Part shown: in pieces, positions 11,726 to 21,848 of the stretch
How the letters are laid out: each line of letters begins with the position of its first letter
How positions within the stretch are numbered: position 1 is the stretch's first letter
NCBI RefSeq assembly: GCF_030272615.1
Contig: NC_081410.1
Location: 228,444,915-228,504,914, forward strand
Length of the DNA stretch: 60,000 nt
Origin: Cryptomeria japonica
Lineage: Eukaryota; Streptophyta; Pinopsida; Cupressales; Cupressaceae
Direction: 5' to 3'
Notes under the pieces: model-generated
Seen by the model: only the letters and a program-made list of their open reading frames with translations
Told to the model about the DNA's origin: nothing
Database searches by the model: none
Translations under genes and position numbers: made by a program

Positions 11726-13927
11726 ATGACTTTTACCACTATTAGTCCTACCTATACTATCCCCGTTAGACGAAGCATTAGAGTTATGGCTTCCCAAGGT
11801 TTAATTACCGAGGAGATGGAGCATAATTTGGGTGACTTCTTTAATGAGGATAATGCTAATCCTTCCCATCCTAATCATGTCCCTATCTATCCAATTGATA
11901 AATCCCATGATGAAGAAGATGCTTTGACTAGAGTTTCCATAGATCAACTTTTAAAATTGGACAATCAATTTGATAACTTTCAACAATGGATGTCTCAAGA
12001 ATACCCTAATAATGAAGCTATTCTATTAATTGAAGGCCTTAAACACATGATTCAAAGTGATAAGAATGGAATTGATATATTGCTTGGAATTGCTCATATT
12101 GTTAATTCCAATGTCATGCCTATAAAGTGTTGTGTCAAAACCCTAGGTTATTCACAACCTTCAACACAAGTCAATCCTTCTATTCCTTTGACTACTCCTA
12201 TGACTAGTGTTCCTACTTTTACCTCAAACATCATGGCTACTTCAACTCAAAATGACATCCCTACAACCATTAGTCATGGGGGCAATCCCTCTTCCTCATT
12301 TAATCCTCCATCTTTACCTATGTCTTCAATAACCATTCCTATTATCCCTCAACCAATCAATGGGACACAAGGGGGCAATTCATTCAACAAAATTATTCCT
12401 CCTTTAAGTGTCCCTTTTCCTACTCAATCATCACCTATGCCTACTTATCATAATGTCCCACCACCTTATTCTCAATCCATGCCTTCCTTAAATAATATCA
12501 CACCACCTTCTCAATCAACCATGTCTAACATCAATTCTTCTACCAAAGCAACCATTAACAATCTTGCTCAAACTGTGTCTTCCTTACAACAACAAACTGC
12601 TTCCATGAGTCAATCCAAGTTTAGTGTGCCCACATTTGATGTTGCGAGCCCACTTTCCCTTGATATTGTTAAAGTTGTCCCACCTAAGCATGTTGAGGTC
12701 CCTCAATTGGAACTCTATAATGGAAAAGATGATCCTCTAACGCATGTCAAAATATTTCAAACCTTGTGTACTGTTTTTGCTTATGATCAAAGATTGCTTA
12801 CAAAGTTTTTTACAAGAAAACTAAGAGATAAGGATTTACAATGGTATTTCTCTTTGCCTTCTTATTCTATCACATCTTTTCAACAATTAGCAAATGCTTT
12901 CATTCAACAATTTCAAAACAACATTGGTCCTAAAATCACTTTGACTAATTTAATGCATTGTAAACAAGGTGTTAAAGAAAAAGTGACTGATTTCATTGGT
13001 AGATATAAACATTTGTGTGCTCAAATTTATTTTCTTGTAACTGATAATGATATTCAAATAATTTTCATTTCTAATTTACAAAAAGATATTGGGGAAAAGC
13101 TTCTTTTGTCTGAGTTTACTTCCTTTCCACAGTTGTGTGCAACACTCCACAATTATCAACTGGTTGTGAGTCAAATGGAGCAATCTACTCCTATGGCTCT
13201 AAGTGATAAGGGAGAGAGTGTTCAACAACCATTTGAGAAGTTCAAACCAATAAAAGGCTTCATCAAGTTCAATGACACAATCAACAACAACAATGTGAAT
13301 GCTACAATAGGTGTGATTGCTATTTCTAAATTCTTTAAAAGAGAAAGACTATTTACTCTTTTGAATGAATCTTTACATAGTATTATGTCTCAGTTATTAC
13401 AAAGAAATATTATCAAACTTCCTCCTATTAAACCAGTTGATCCTTCTAAGTTTGCATCCCCTTATTTTGATAACAATTCCTTTTGTCAATTTCATCGTCA
13501 GTCTAGTCATGATATTGAGAAATGTTTTGCATTGAAAAGTAAGATTCAAGATTTGATTGATAATAATACTATATCTGTGGCAGGTGTGAATGATAAGGGA
13601 AACAAACTAGTAGCTCCTCCTAATCAAAATCTTAAGATTTTTACTGATCCTTTGCCTTCTCATACCTCTAATGTGATTGAGACTGAGCATACCTCTTTTT
13701 CTCCTTTTGATCTTACTACCACAACTCCAAATTTAGTGAATATGGTAGAGAAACAAGAGACACCTAAGGATCCTTGTATTACATTTGACCCTAGTGAGAC
13801 CATTAGGGCACTCGATGGCCCTTTATACATAGTTGTGAAGGTTAAGGACATACCTTGTCGTGGTGCTCTTGTTGATCCCTCTTGCATGGTTAATGTCATC
13901 ACTGAGGAGTATCTTTTCACTTTATGA
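11726..13927 (+). CDS. gag: Gag polyprotein of element C, running into a degenerate protease
   Basis: The 733-codon frame starts at the first ATG after the leader. Residues ~1-320 are Pro/Ser/Thr/Gln-rich and low-complexity. Residues ~325-480 match a retrotransposon Gag domain, with 'PQLELYNGKDDPLTHVKIF', a central tryptophan ('DLQWYFSLP') and 'VTDFIGRY'. A zinc-finger-like block 'FCQFHRQSSHDIEKC' (about residue 590) is a C-x2-H-x4-H-x4-C variant usual in Tat/Athila-type Gag. The final ~45 residues enter a retropepsin-like fold, where the active-site region reads 'ALVDPSCMVNVI' rather than the classical D-T/S-G. The frame ends at a TGA and the same frame continues beyond it. Product would be a virus-like-particle protein in the cytoplasm. 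Confidence 0.85.
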   Translation: MTFTTISPTYTIPVRRSIRVMASQGLITEEMEHNLGDFFNEDNANPSHPNHVPIYPIDKSHDEEDALTRVSIDQLLKLDNQFDNFQQWMSQEYPNNEAILLIEGLKHMIQSDKNGIDILLGIAHIVNSNVMPIKCCVKTLGYSQPSTQVNPSIPLTTPMTSVPTFTSNIMATSTQNDIPTTISHGGNPSSSFNPPSLPMSSITIPIIPQPINGTQGGNSFNKIIPPLSVPFPTQSSPMPTYHNVPPPYSQSMPSLNNITPPSQSTMSNINSSTKATINNLAQTVSSLQQQTASMSQSKFSVPTFDVASPLSLDIVKVVPPKHVEVPQLELYNGKDDPLTHVKIFQTLCTVFAYDQRLLTKFFTRKLRDKDLQWYFSLPSYSITSFQQLANAFIQQFQNNIGPKITLTNLMHCKQGVKEKVTDFIGRYKHLCAQIYFLVTDNDIQIIFISNLQKDIGEKLLLSEFTSFPQLCATLHNYQLVVSQMEQSTPMALSDKGESVQQPFEKFKPIKGFIKFNDTINNNNVNATIGVIAISKFFKRERLFTLLNESLHSIMSQLLQRNIIKLPPIKPVDPSKFASPYFDNNSFCQFHRQSSHDIEKCFALKSKIQDLIDNNTISVAGVNDKGNKLVAPPNQNLKIFTDPLPSHTSNVIETEHTSFSPFDLTTTTPNLVNMVEKQETPKDPCITFDPSETIRALDGPLYIVVKVKDIPCRGALVDPSCMVNVITEEYLFTL

Positions 13928-14164
13928 TTGCATAAACCAATTTATGATGGCACTAATGTGGTTGTGAAGTTATTTGATGGATTCTCTTGTCCTACCATTG
14001 GTTCTATCACCCTTCCTATTGAAGTTCACACTAAATCTATGGATGTCAACTTTGTTATCATTCCTTCTTCCAAGCAATTTTGTGTGAAGTTGGGCTACCC
14101 TTGGCTATCTTCCATGAAGGCTATTTCTTATCCAATTCATGTGTTTAAAATTTCCTCACAATGA
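13928..14164 (+). pseudogene. Element C protease continuation after in-frame TGA
   Basis: This 78-codon segment is in the same frame as the gag, directly after the TGA at 13925-13927. It reads as the second half of a retropepsin domain: 'GTNVVVKLFDGF', 'SITLPIEV', and 'NFVIIPSSKQFCVKLGYPWL', the last matching the 'F.V....YNAILGRPWL' region of plant Ty3/gypsy proteases. It stops at 14162, where the coding sense shifts to the +1 frame. Whether the TGA was a read-through signal or a later mutation cannot be told from one copy. Confidence 0.6.
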
Positions 14165-15005
14165 AGAAATCATAACCGTTAACCATAGCTTATTTCGACC
14201 ATCCAAAAGAAGCCTAGGTGTTCCTATTGATTTCTTTTGGCCTAAGAAATTTCAATCTCTTCCATCAAGGAGCAATGCTCTTTTCCAATATTTTCAAAAA
14301 TGGAAGAAAGATATGATCTTATCCTTAAGTCAACCGAAATCCCCAACAATTGACATTCCTATTATTCTTAAAGATGAAGTTCTTCCCCTAACGGATATAA
14401 CTAATCTTCCTCCTAAGGAAGATCCTCTACCTATTCTTATGGATGTGACTATGCCTTCTCCTAAGAAGAAAAACAATATTCCTCCTAAGGTTAGACATGT
14501 ACCTCCTCCTCATGATGGACCTGGTCTCCTTCCTACACCTAACATTCCTAATTTATATGGTGCAGTTCCACCTCTTTCCTCTTATAGAGAGAAGAGGCCT
14601 TCCTCTCGTCTTTTCCAACCTAAAAGACCTCAACCTAAACCTTCAACTATCAAAGAGGATTATATTTTTCCATCAACAAATGTTCCTCCTTCTTCCCAGC
14701 CTTTCGCTAAGACTCGACGAAATCATTGTGCGAGATAACGCTGACGAAGACATTGTGTTCAAGCTCGTGAAGTTGTTCCTCAAAATATTCAATCTCTTAG
14801 AACTGCATCGGTTAACATGATTCCCTTTTCTCCTAAGCAAGATGTTCAACCTAAATCTCCAAATCATAAATTTCAAAAAACATGTGATGGTTTTACTTCT
14901 ATTCATGTGAGAGCTCCTCTTTCTATAAATCTTGATGAGCAAATAAGTGAAAATGTTATTTATGATGGCAATACAACTCCTAATGCTTCTGATAGTGACG
15001 ATTAA
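14139..15005 (+). pseudogene. Element C proline-rich downstream frame
   Basis: Entered by a +1 shift near 14155, this frame runs to a TAA at 14736, crosses a TGA shortly after, and stays open from 14817 to 15005. It begins 'NEEIITVNHSLFRPSKR', a linker often seen after protease in these elements. It then becomes Pro/Lys/Ser-rich with repeats such as 'PPKEDPLPIL', 'PPKVRHVPPPHDGPG' and 'LLPTPNIPNL', and ends in an Asp/Ser tail. No polymerase motif (YLDD, FGL.NA.) is present. The second half is therefore probably filler that replaced pol, or a remnant of the region before reverse transcriptase. Confidence 0.5.
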
Positions 15006-15975
15006 TATGTTGATGTTGACAAGCACTTATTAGCAGAATTTTCAAAATCCCTAATCCTAGCTCCTAGAGTCAAACAAAGTGACTTACCACATGAGCATAA
15101 CCCTTGTTTGGATCTTGTGATAGCTCCATCTGTTGTGCTCGATGTCGCTCCTTTGGTGTGTTGCCCGCCTTCTTGAAATAGTGATAAGCAAGGTCGGGAG
15201 GTGGATGTTGTGCTAGATTATCCACATTAGCACCGTAGATCTTATGTCTCTCTCCTTTCTTGCTCTTTTGTGATTAATCTTCTATGTGTATCCTTGTTCT
15301 TCTATTTTTCCCCTTAACGTCTACTTGAGGACGATACAAAGCATTGAGATATATTTTGGTCTCTCTCATGTTGACTCAAAAAGACATTTGTGTTCCCTTC
15401 CTTCTAAGGAAGTTTCCATTCTTTGGGGAATGATGGCTATTCTATGCATATATACATATGATATACATGAGTTATCATACAACATACTGACCTCGAGGAA
15501 AGCAAAACTACCTCGTGTTTTGTGTTCATTATCCTTGGGTTTATTCCTTGACTGGGGGCTAAATCATTGCGATAACGTGCTCCCTCTCACTCTTTTTCTC
15601 TTGGGCGTATCCTACCTTAAATAAATTGCTCCCGATAAGGCGTGCGCGATCGCTTTAACATGGAGGAATACACTCCGCTCATATTTTCCTTCTTAATACT
15701 TAAAGTTACTTAGTGAATTGGGCTTTGCTTTATAATTTTTGGTATCCTTGTTTTTCATGACTCATAGAGAGGGGAACCTTGCTACTTACAGTCATGGTTC
15801 TTCCCTTCTCGATCTTCCCTTTTACTTTGTCAATTGAAGTTGTAAGATCCTAAGTCCACTGGGGGCTTGGTGTATCTTGCCTCCTTGACATGGTAGAAGT
15901 CTTTCAATCTATTTTCCTTGTACTTTACCAGCAGTATTGGTGTACACTTATACTACTGCTAAAGTGGGGGCTAAA
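15006..15975 (+). other. Element C 3' untranslated region and polypurine tract
   Basis: About 970 bp with only short broken frames. It ends in the purine-rich 'AAAGTGGGGGCTAAA' (15961-15975) directly abutting the 3' LTR, the expected plus-strand priming site. Another 'CTGGGGGCTAAATC' near 15552 and 'CTGGGGGCTTGG' near 15860 resemble it and may be decoy or ancestral tracts. Confidence 0.65.
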
Positions 15976-17048
15976 TGTAGTGTCATAAAATTTTGACCCT
16001 TGCAATTTTCGACCATATTAGGGTCTTCACATTGGCGAATTGAATCTCCAAGCCTAATCGGAGACCCGAGACTTACTCAATCCTTGAAACTGCACTTTTT
16101 CCACACTCCACACTACCTAAACCTGCTTCTTAAACTAAGTTTAGGGCAGGATAGGGGTGTGGCACCCTTGTCCCTAGCCTATCTTGGGGCGCCTTCTTTC
16201 AAACTATGCATTGAACTTTTCACTTAAAGCGGGAAAACTTTCCCTATGTCGACCTATGAGGAAAAATCAGTCTGTTAACCCTAATTGATGAATATATATG
16301 TCGCATTTTCCCTCACATTTGCATAATTTGGATAAGGTGAAAATTGGCATAAGTTCAAATACATGACATCGCACACTCAGGCATTCAATAGCATTCAAGC
16401 ATTCAAGCATTCCTTTCAAGCATTGAGCATTCTCAAGTCTCCCTTCAAGCCTAGGTGTTGCATTCAAGTCAAGGATTCAACCATTGAAGAGGAGATCTCT
16501 TTCATCATTCAATTTCACACAAGCAATTCTATCTACATTCCTATTGCATCCTCCCTTGAGGTGAATTGCATTTCAGTCTTTCATTTACATTTACTTGCAA
16601 GTACTTTCTTTCATCATTTGGTTAATTCCAAAACTGGGGTTGACCTGAAGGAAAACCCCCAATCCCAACCCCTTTTCCTCAAATTCACAGGGCAACTTCC
16701 TCTCGACATATTATAACCAGATCCAGGTGCACAGTTTCATCCCACGCTTCTATCTCAAGTTATAATCAGTTCTTTGCTACTTTTACACTTGGTCTCAAAA
16801 CACATAATTCAATCATTTTCCATTCTAAAAGAGGGGTTAGATTGCCATTTCTACCTCATTATCAATTCATTTAGTATTTATTCTCTCTCCCTAGAGATTG
16901 GATCTAGTGAATTCCCCCCGCTCCTCTTTTAAATGTAATGTGTGTGAGGTGATTGAAGGGAAATCCGCAGTGAAACTTTCATCTCTCCTTGGAGGGAAGA
17001 AAAGCTTTCCTCTTGATCTCTCCATAATTCACTTTTCCTCATATTACA
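15976..17048 (+). repeat. Element C 3' LTR with internal deletion
   Basis: 1073 bp, same ends as the 5' LTR. Relative to 10047-10188 of the 5' copy, 142 bp are missing. The junction lies at a 6-base 'CTTTTC' present at both edges in the 5' copy, which points to a microhomology deletion after insertion. TATA-like 'GAATATATATG' is kept near 16290. The TSD CAATC follows at 17049-17053. Confidence 0.9.
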
Positions 17049-17053
17049 CAATC

Positions 17054-18631
17054 AAATTCCAATCTCCCAATCCTACATTCACCACAATCCAAATGATCCC
17101 AAAGTAATCCATCCAAACATTAACAATCCTAATCCATGTAAACAAACTATGCAATGGAGCACATAATCAAAAGCATCTAAAAGTTTTATTCTCAACCTTG
17201 CTACTAATATTGACCACTTTGCTCAAATTATCATCATTGGGATATATCATTTCCTTGCACTATTCTTATAATAAAAAATGATATTATCAGCATTGCCAAT
17301 CAATCAATCATTTTTTAGTTTGACTAAGGGCATCATATTTGATTATCTTTGCATCACAGGAAACCCAAACTAGGAAAAACCATGGTAAGAACTATCTCAC
17401 TATATGATAATTAAATTACAATGTTTAGGCTAGAGGCCAAGGAGCTCAATGCCCCTAAGATGAATTGAAAAGCTAAGGTCCACAACCTTAGGGAAAGATA
17501 CAATAAGGACTTGCAAACATTGAATCTTCTTCAAAAATACTTCTGATAGAAAAACATTAATTGAATTGAACTACAAATAATCACATCCATTAAAATGTTG
17601 ATCATAGTTCACTGTTTCGAGCACATTAAAAATTGTCTTTATTACTACTTTGATATACTTTTGAACTTATGTAGTACTTCATATTTGCTTTACACAACCT
17701 ACACAACTTGTCTATGTATTTCCACAACGATTTCATCCTATATATATCATCCACAACCTCAATAACATGATTTAGGTCGCATTACTTAGATGTAACATGC
17801 CAATACAAAATAGGCAGGCCAAAATCAAACTCCAATGGAATGCAGTCAAAATGAGACATGTGAGGCATCAAACCATGTTGACACACCTTTCTGTCCATCC
17901 CAAATTATCACCTATAGCTTCGCTTGCAACTGGACAGACCAAAACATTATAAGTCAGGTGCAAAAGATAACACTGTTAATGCACATTGACACAACTTTCT
18001 CAAACTACAATGCAGATCATCAAGAGTACTTTCCAATTTGCAAGATGGCATCAACATATATCCACAATATTGAATAATCAAGTCACATCACCAAAATACG
18101 AGTAGACAAAGGAATGCAATGTATTCCTGTACATTGACACTGAAATAGTCACACATGACTAAACATCAACGGTGGATCCTAGAAATCAACACCAAAGCTT
18201 CAAAAACTTCAAGATACATCTTTGTAAGCCTTCTAAAATATCCATAAATATATTTCACATATCCACATGATCACAAAGATAACCCATTGTTACTGCATTA
18301 TACCAAACCACGTTCAAAACAAAGAATGCTACCAAGTTACACATTCAGATCAATGAGTTCGACATCAATGAAAACAAGAACTCATATTTGCAACACTTTT
18401 ATCTTTAATCATCTAATCTCTTTATCTATTTCAAGAGCACAACCATGTTCTTCAATCATACCTATCCTCTAGAGGGGGAATACCTTCCTCCCCCCTCATT
18501 GTCAGTCCTCACATTCCAATTACTAGGGCATCCTACCACAAGTCCAATCCATTTTGAACCATCTTGTTTTATTTATCTTTGAAACAACATTGTCTCGTTT
18601 AGTTGTAACACCATTTCAAACATGGAAAAAA
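17054..18631. other. Intergenic; right part resembles the 3' end of a D-like element
   Basis: No coding family recognised. From about 18465 the sequence carries 'CTAGAGGGGGAATACC', 'CTTTGAAACAACATTGTCTC' and a purine-rich 'CATGGAAAAAA' before 18632. The same order is seen just before the 3' LTR of element D (46945-47047: 'CGAGGGGGCACCCACC', 'CTTTGAAACAATG', 'CATTGTCTCAAAGAGG'). This suggests the 3' end of an old related element. Confidence 0.4.
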
Positions 18632-19560
18632 TGTAGACACCTAAAATTTTCCACACCTAACACTCAATGTCATCCTATCCTAGTGTCAATAAAATAAAAT
18701 AAATTATAATATTAAACTTTCTATTTTTTCTTCAATCGCTAATTAAATAAATACAAATGATTCATTTAATTAATTGATATTTTATTTGCATTCCTCTAGA
18801 GTCCCCCTTAATTAAATAAATTTACATTTATTTAAATAAGTTCAATCTTCATATCTTTATCCTCCAAAAAATAAATACATAATTTATTTCTTTATTTCAT
18901 ACTTTTCTACTTCAATCACCAATTTATTGACTAAAATTAATTAATTAATTAAATTTGACATTCTTAAATATAAAATGTTAATTAGTTGCTTACCCTTAAA
19001 ATACTATGCTAAAATCCTAGCCATCCAGTTATTCTAAAAGATCCCCACCATCCATTTTAGAGATGTGACTTTTACACATGTAAGAGGACTCACATGTCAA
19101 ATCTCACATCCTTATGCGATCCAAGTTTCAATCTCAACCCTTTGTTCTAGTCAAACCATTCTTGATTGTTCAAATCTCCTTATTCTTCTACTTCTTAAGT
19201 GCACCAATCACAAGGTGCCACTTGGAGGTATCTCATTCACCCAAACCTCTCAAACACCCTCAACTATTGATCTCATGGTTCAATCCTAACCATTGACCAA
19301 CCATTCAAACAATATAAATCAACCCTCTCCCAACCCATTTTCACCCACACACCTTAATACACATTTATGTTGTTTGAATAGAGTGAAAATACATCAAAAA
19401 TTAAGAGCACATCTAGAGGTGTTGAGATATATCTTGTAAGATATGTAAACTTGGGGTACACTCCTTGTTTAAGCTCAAATGGAGACCTATAATAGAAAGC
19501 AAGTTATAGATTCATTTGTTTATATTTAGGCCTTTATTTTCTTTCTTCCTTTCTCTTATG
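18632..19560 (+). repeat. Possible old LTR of the C/D superfamily
   Basis: Starts 'TGTAGACACCTAAAATT', close to the LTR starts of D ('TGTAGTCACTCAAAATT') and C ('TGTAGTGTCATAAAATT'). It continues with the same kind of taattaaataaat-rich segment found in the D LTR, and has a TATA-like 'CAATATAAATCAACC' near 19308. It is preceded by D-like 3' sequence. The right end was not found and no partner LTR is visible, so the span is approximate. Confidence 0.38.
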
Positions 19561-19690
19561 TACACCTGTTTTTAAAATGAGATTCTAACATGTTATGATA
19601 TGTGTTTCAAATAAAATTTATAGTATGGAAGCACATGTTTTGTTTTAAAAAGAATCACAGTTTTTATGTAAGAAATAATGGGAATAAAAT

Positions 19691-20124
19691 TGTTGGCGTA
19701 ATTTATGTCTCATGTAATTACACTTTACTTAAGTTGACTTAAGATAATACATTTTATTGTAGTTTGCATAGGAGACACTTAGGGAATTACATATATAAGG
19801 AAGATGGTTGTAGGAAAAATTCCACCTTTTGTGGTGTTATCTTGTTATCACATTCCACCTTCGGTGGGTGATCCACCTTTAGTGGATTTATCTATTGTTT
19901 CTCCTACCTACCCCTACCTACCCTTGCATCTTAGTGGGCCACATGTCATGTTTGTGCACTTTGATTTCCCTATAGCCTTGCTTATATAAGTAGGCTCATG
20001 TGCATTATACTTAGACATTTTGCACCTTTATGAGAATATAACTTGTTCTTGTCTATCTTTGTCTCTCTTGTGTTGTGCTATTCATTGGCCTCTAGATCTT
20101 GGTTATTATTGGCGTATTCTTACA
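19691..20124 (+). repeat. Candidate 5' LTR of copia element A
   Basis: A 434-bp TG...CA segment (TGTTGGCG...TTCTTACA) with a good TATA box 'TATATAAG' at 19983-19990. It is followed within 2-3 bases by 'TGAAATCGGAGCC', a decayed version of the initiator-Met primer-binding site 'TGGTATCAGAGCC' used by copia elements. It lies 1.7 kb upstream of a copia gag. No second copy exists in the window, so the limits rest on these signals alone. Confidence 0.5.
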
Positions 20125-20359
20125 TGAAATCGGAGCCATTGGAGCACCATTGCATAGACTTTTTGGAGAGATCTTGGTGCATTTGTAGATTCAGATCTAA
20201 GGAGAAACATCAATTGAGAGTGTCCTACACCAAATCCGACATTTCCATTGAGTTCGGGAGGTCATTTCCATAAATTTTGACTATAAATTGCCTATATTTG
20301 ACAAAATTCATTTTTGAGGCAATATTTTTGTAGGTAGGCTATATCACCTGTCCAACGGT

Positions 20360-20362
<3 letters not shown>

Positions 20363-20402
<40 letters not shown>
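20363..20402. repeat. (AT)20 microsatellite
   Basis: Forty bases of uninterrupted AT dinucleotide, flanked by 'ACA' and 'TTGTAG', so the tract can fold into a perfect hairpin. Lies in the presumed leader of element A. Confidence 0.95.
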
Positions 20403-20405
<3 letters not shown>

Positions 20406-21848
20406 AGTATTTTATGCGAATTCCTTTTAAAAAAATTATGTTTCTTTCACACTTTTATTTTCTATTTTTTGTAAAGTTTTATATTAAAAAAAATAAAAAT
20501 TGGGGGGAGGGGGGGTTCCAACCCCTTCCCCACACCATCATAGCTTGCCTTTTTGTAGGCCATGTCAGGCCAAGTATGACCACCACTATAGGTTCACTCT
20601 CATACACCACCAACCACCTCTCGTCACTTCCACTCTGGCTCGCATGCACCGCTTCCTCTGCCCAAACATTGTTTGGCCTCTGTGCCTTGACCATCTCTGC
20701 TCCTCCCCTACCACCTCAACACCACCTCTAATTGTCGCTAGCTTCGACTCCCATGTGGCCTCTTTTTTTTTACTTGCGAAGTGCCACGTGGTGCGATATT
20801 ATTCGTCACCTTTTGTATAATTAGCATTGAGTTGGTGCCAAATCATCAGTATAGTCAGCAAGCCACCTAAGTGACACATCATCATACGACAACCAATCAC
20901 AGACCGATATGTGTCATCATCGTACAACATAGTCAGCAAGCCACCTCAGAGCGCCATGTCAGATCAGTATGTTGACTCAGCAGTCCAGTTAACCTGTCAA
21001 TACGACCAGTCAATAGGTCCATTCAGCCTACCACATCATCATTAGTATGGTCCAATCAAAATGCCACATCATCATCTGTATGGTCCAGTCAACCTACCAT
21101 GTTAGTAGCCTGTACAGTACATACTGCCACGTGGGCAGTCAAGTTTTTGGTGCAACGACCATATAATAGTCAATAACTTAGTGAATTGTTGACCTCGACA
21201 CTTTTTGAAAAAAAATTGACCCCTCTCCGTTGAGATTTTTAGTTTTGTAGTCCAACTTCGAAGGCTCATAACTTGGTCATTTTAAGGCCCTTTTCAATGC
21301 TATTTTTTTTATTTGGGATAATTTTGTGCTCTCCATAGTGGTGTGATTAGTTTCTGATTTTGGTGGACAATTTTTTTAGAATTTTCAATTTTTCACAATT
21401 GTACCTATCCAATCATCAAGTCTACAACTTCTCGAGCTCCATTCAGGCTCATACGACCTCCTTTTTAGGTGTTGATTTTTTTGAAAGTGCATAATTTTTT
21501 GTCTACTTTTGCGTGATGCTATCAATTTTTTGACCATTTTGAGTAGAAATATTACTTTCATAATTTAGTCTTTTTAGGCCTATTTAGCACTTATAATTTG
21601 CTTGGATTTTAGCTTAGATCTTGTGCATTATTGGTTTGAGTCTTTTAGAGCCTATTTGAGGCAGTTGTAATCTTGAAATCATAATCCCACTTTTCCCTTG
21701 TTTGCAAGTGGCCCATTATACACACGCTAAGTATAAAATACCAAATCATCATTTTTTGGGGGGGAGGGTTCTTTGATTGAGTGAATTTAGGAGGGTGCCT
21801 TTGTGTGATTGTGCCTCTCTTTATCTTGTGCTCTTTCATTTTGTTGCT
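20403..21848 (+). other. Long leader of element A, no gene
   Basis: Between the (AT)n tract and the gag start are about 1.4 kb without a recognisable family. A C/A-rich portion (about 20515-20810) keeps several overlapping frames open on both strands because of composition. The part 20850-21140 repeats short blocks such as 'CAGTCAACCTACCA', 'CCACATCATCA' and 'CAGCAAGCCACCT'. A copia leader is normally much shorter, so an insertion may be hidden here. Confidence 0.45.

Larger units (their letters stand above)
9358..17048 (+). mobile_element. Element C: complete non-autonomous LTR retrotransposon with gag (TR-GAG-like)
   Basis: All structural parts are present: LTRs at 9358-10567 and 15976-17048 beginning TGTAGTG and ending TTACA, a primer-binding site 3 bp after the 5' LTR, a polypurine tract immediately before the 3' LTR, and an exact 5-bp target duplication CAATC (9353-9357 and 17049-17053). 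The interior codes for a Gag with a protease-like tail and then a proline-rich frame. No reverse transcriptase, RNase H or integrase motif occurs between 14164 and the 3' LTR, so copying depended on enzymes from elsewhere. This layout is that of the terminal-repeat-with-gag class of plant retrotransposons; the Gag type suggests a Ty3/gypsy (Tat/Athila-like) parent, which is inference. Confidence 0.9.

Noticed and set aside
13660-13920. 86-codon minus-strand frame under the end of the element C gag
   Set aside because: Antisense of a well supported gag/protease segment.
20479-20820. Overlapping open frames on both strands in a C-rich block
   Set aside because: Three frames are open at once because the block is C-rich and stop-poor; none resembles a known protein.
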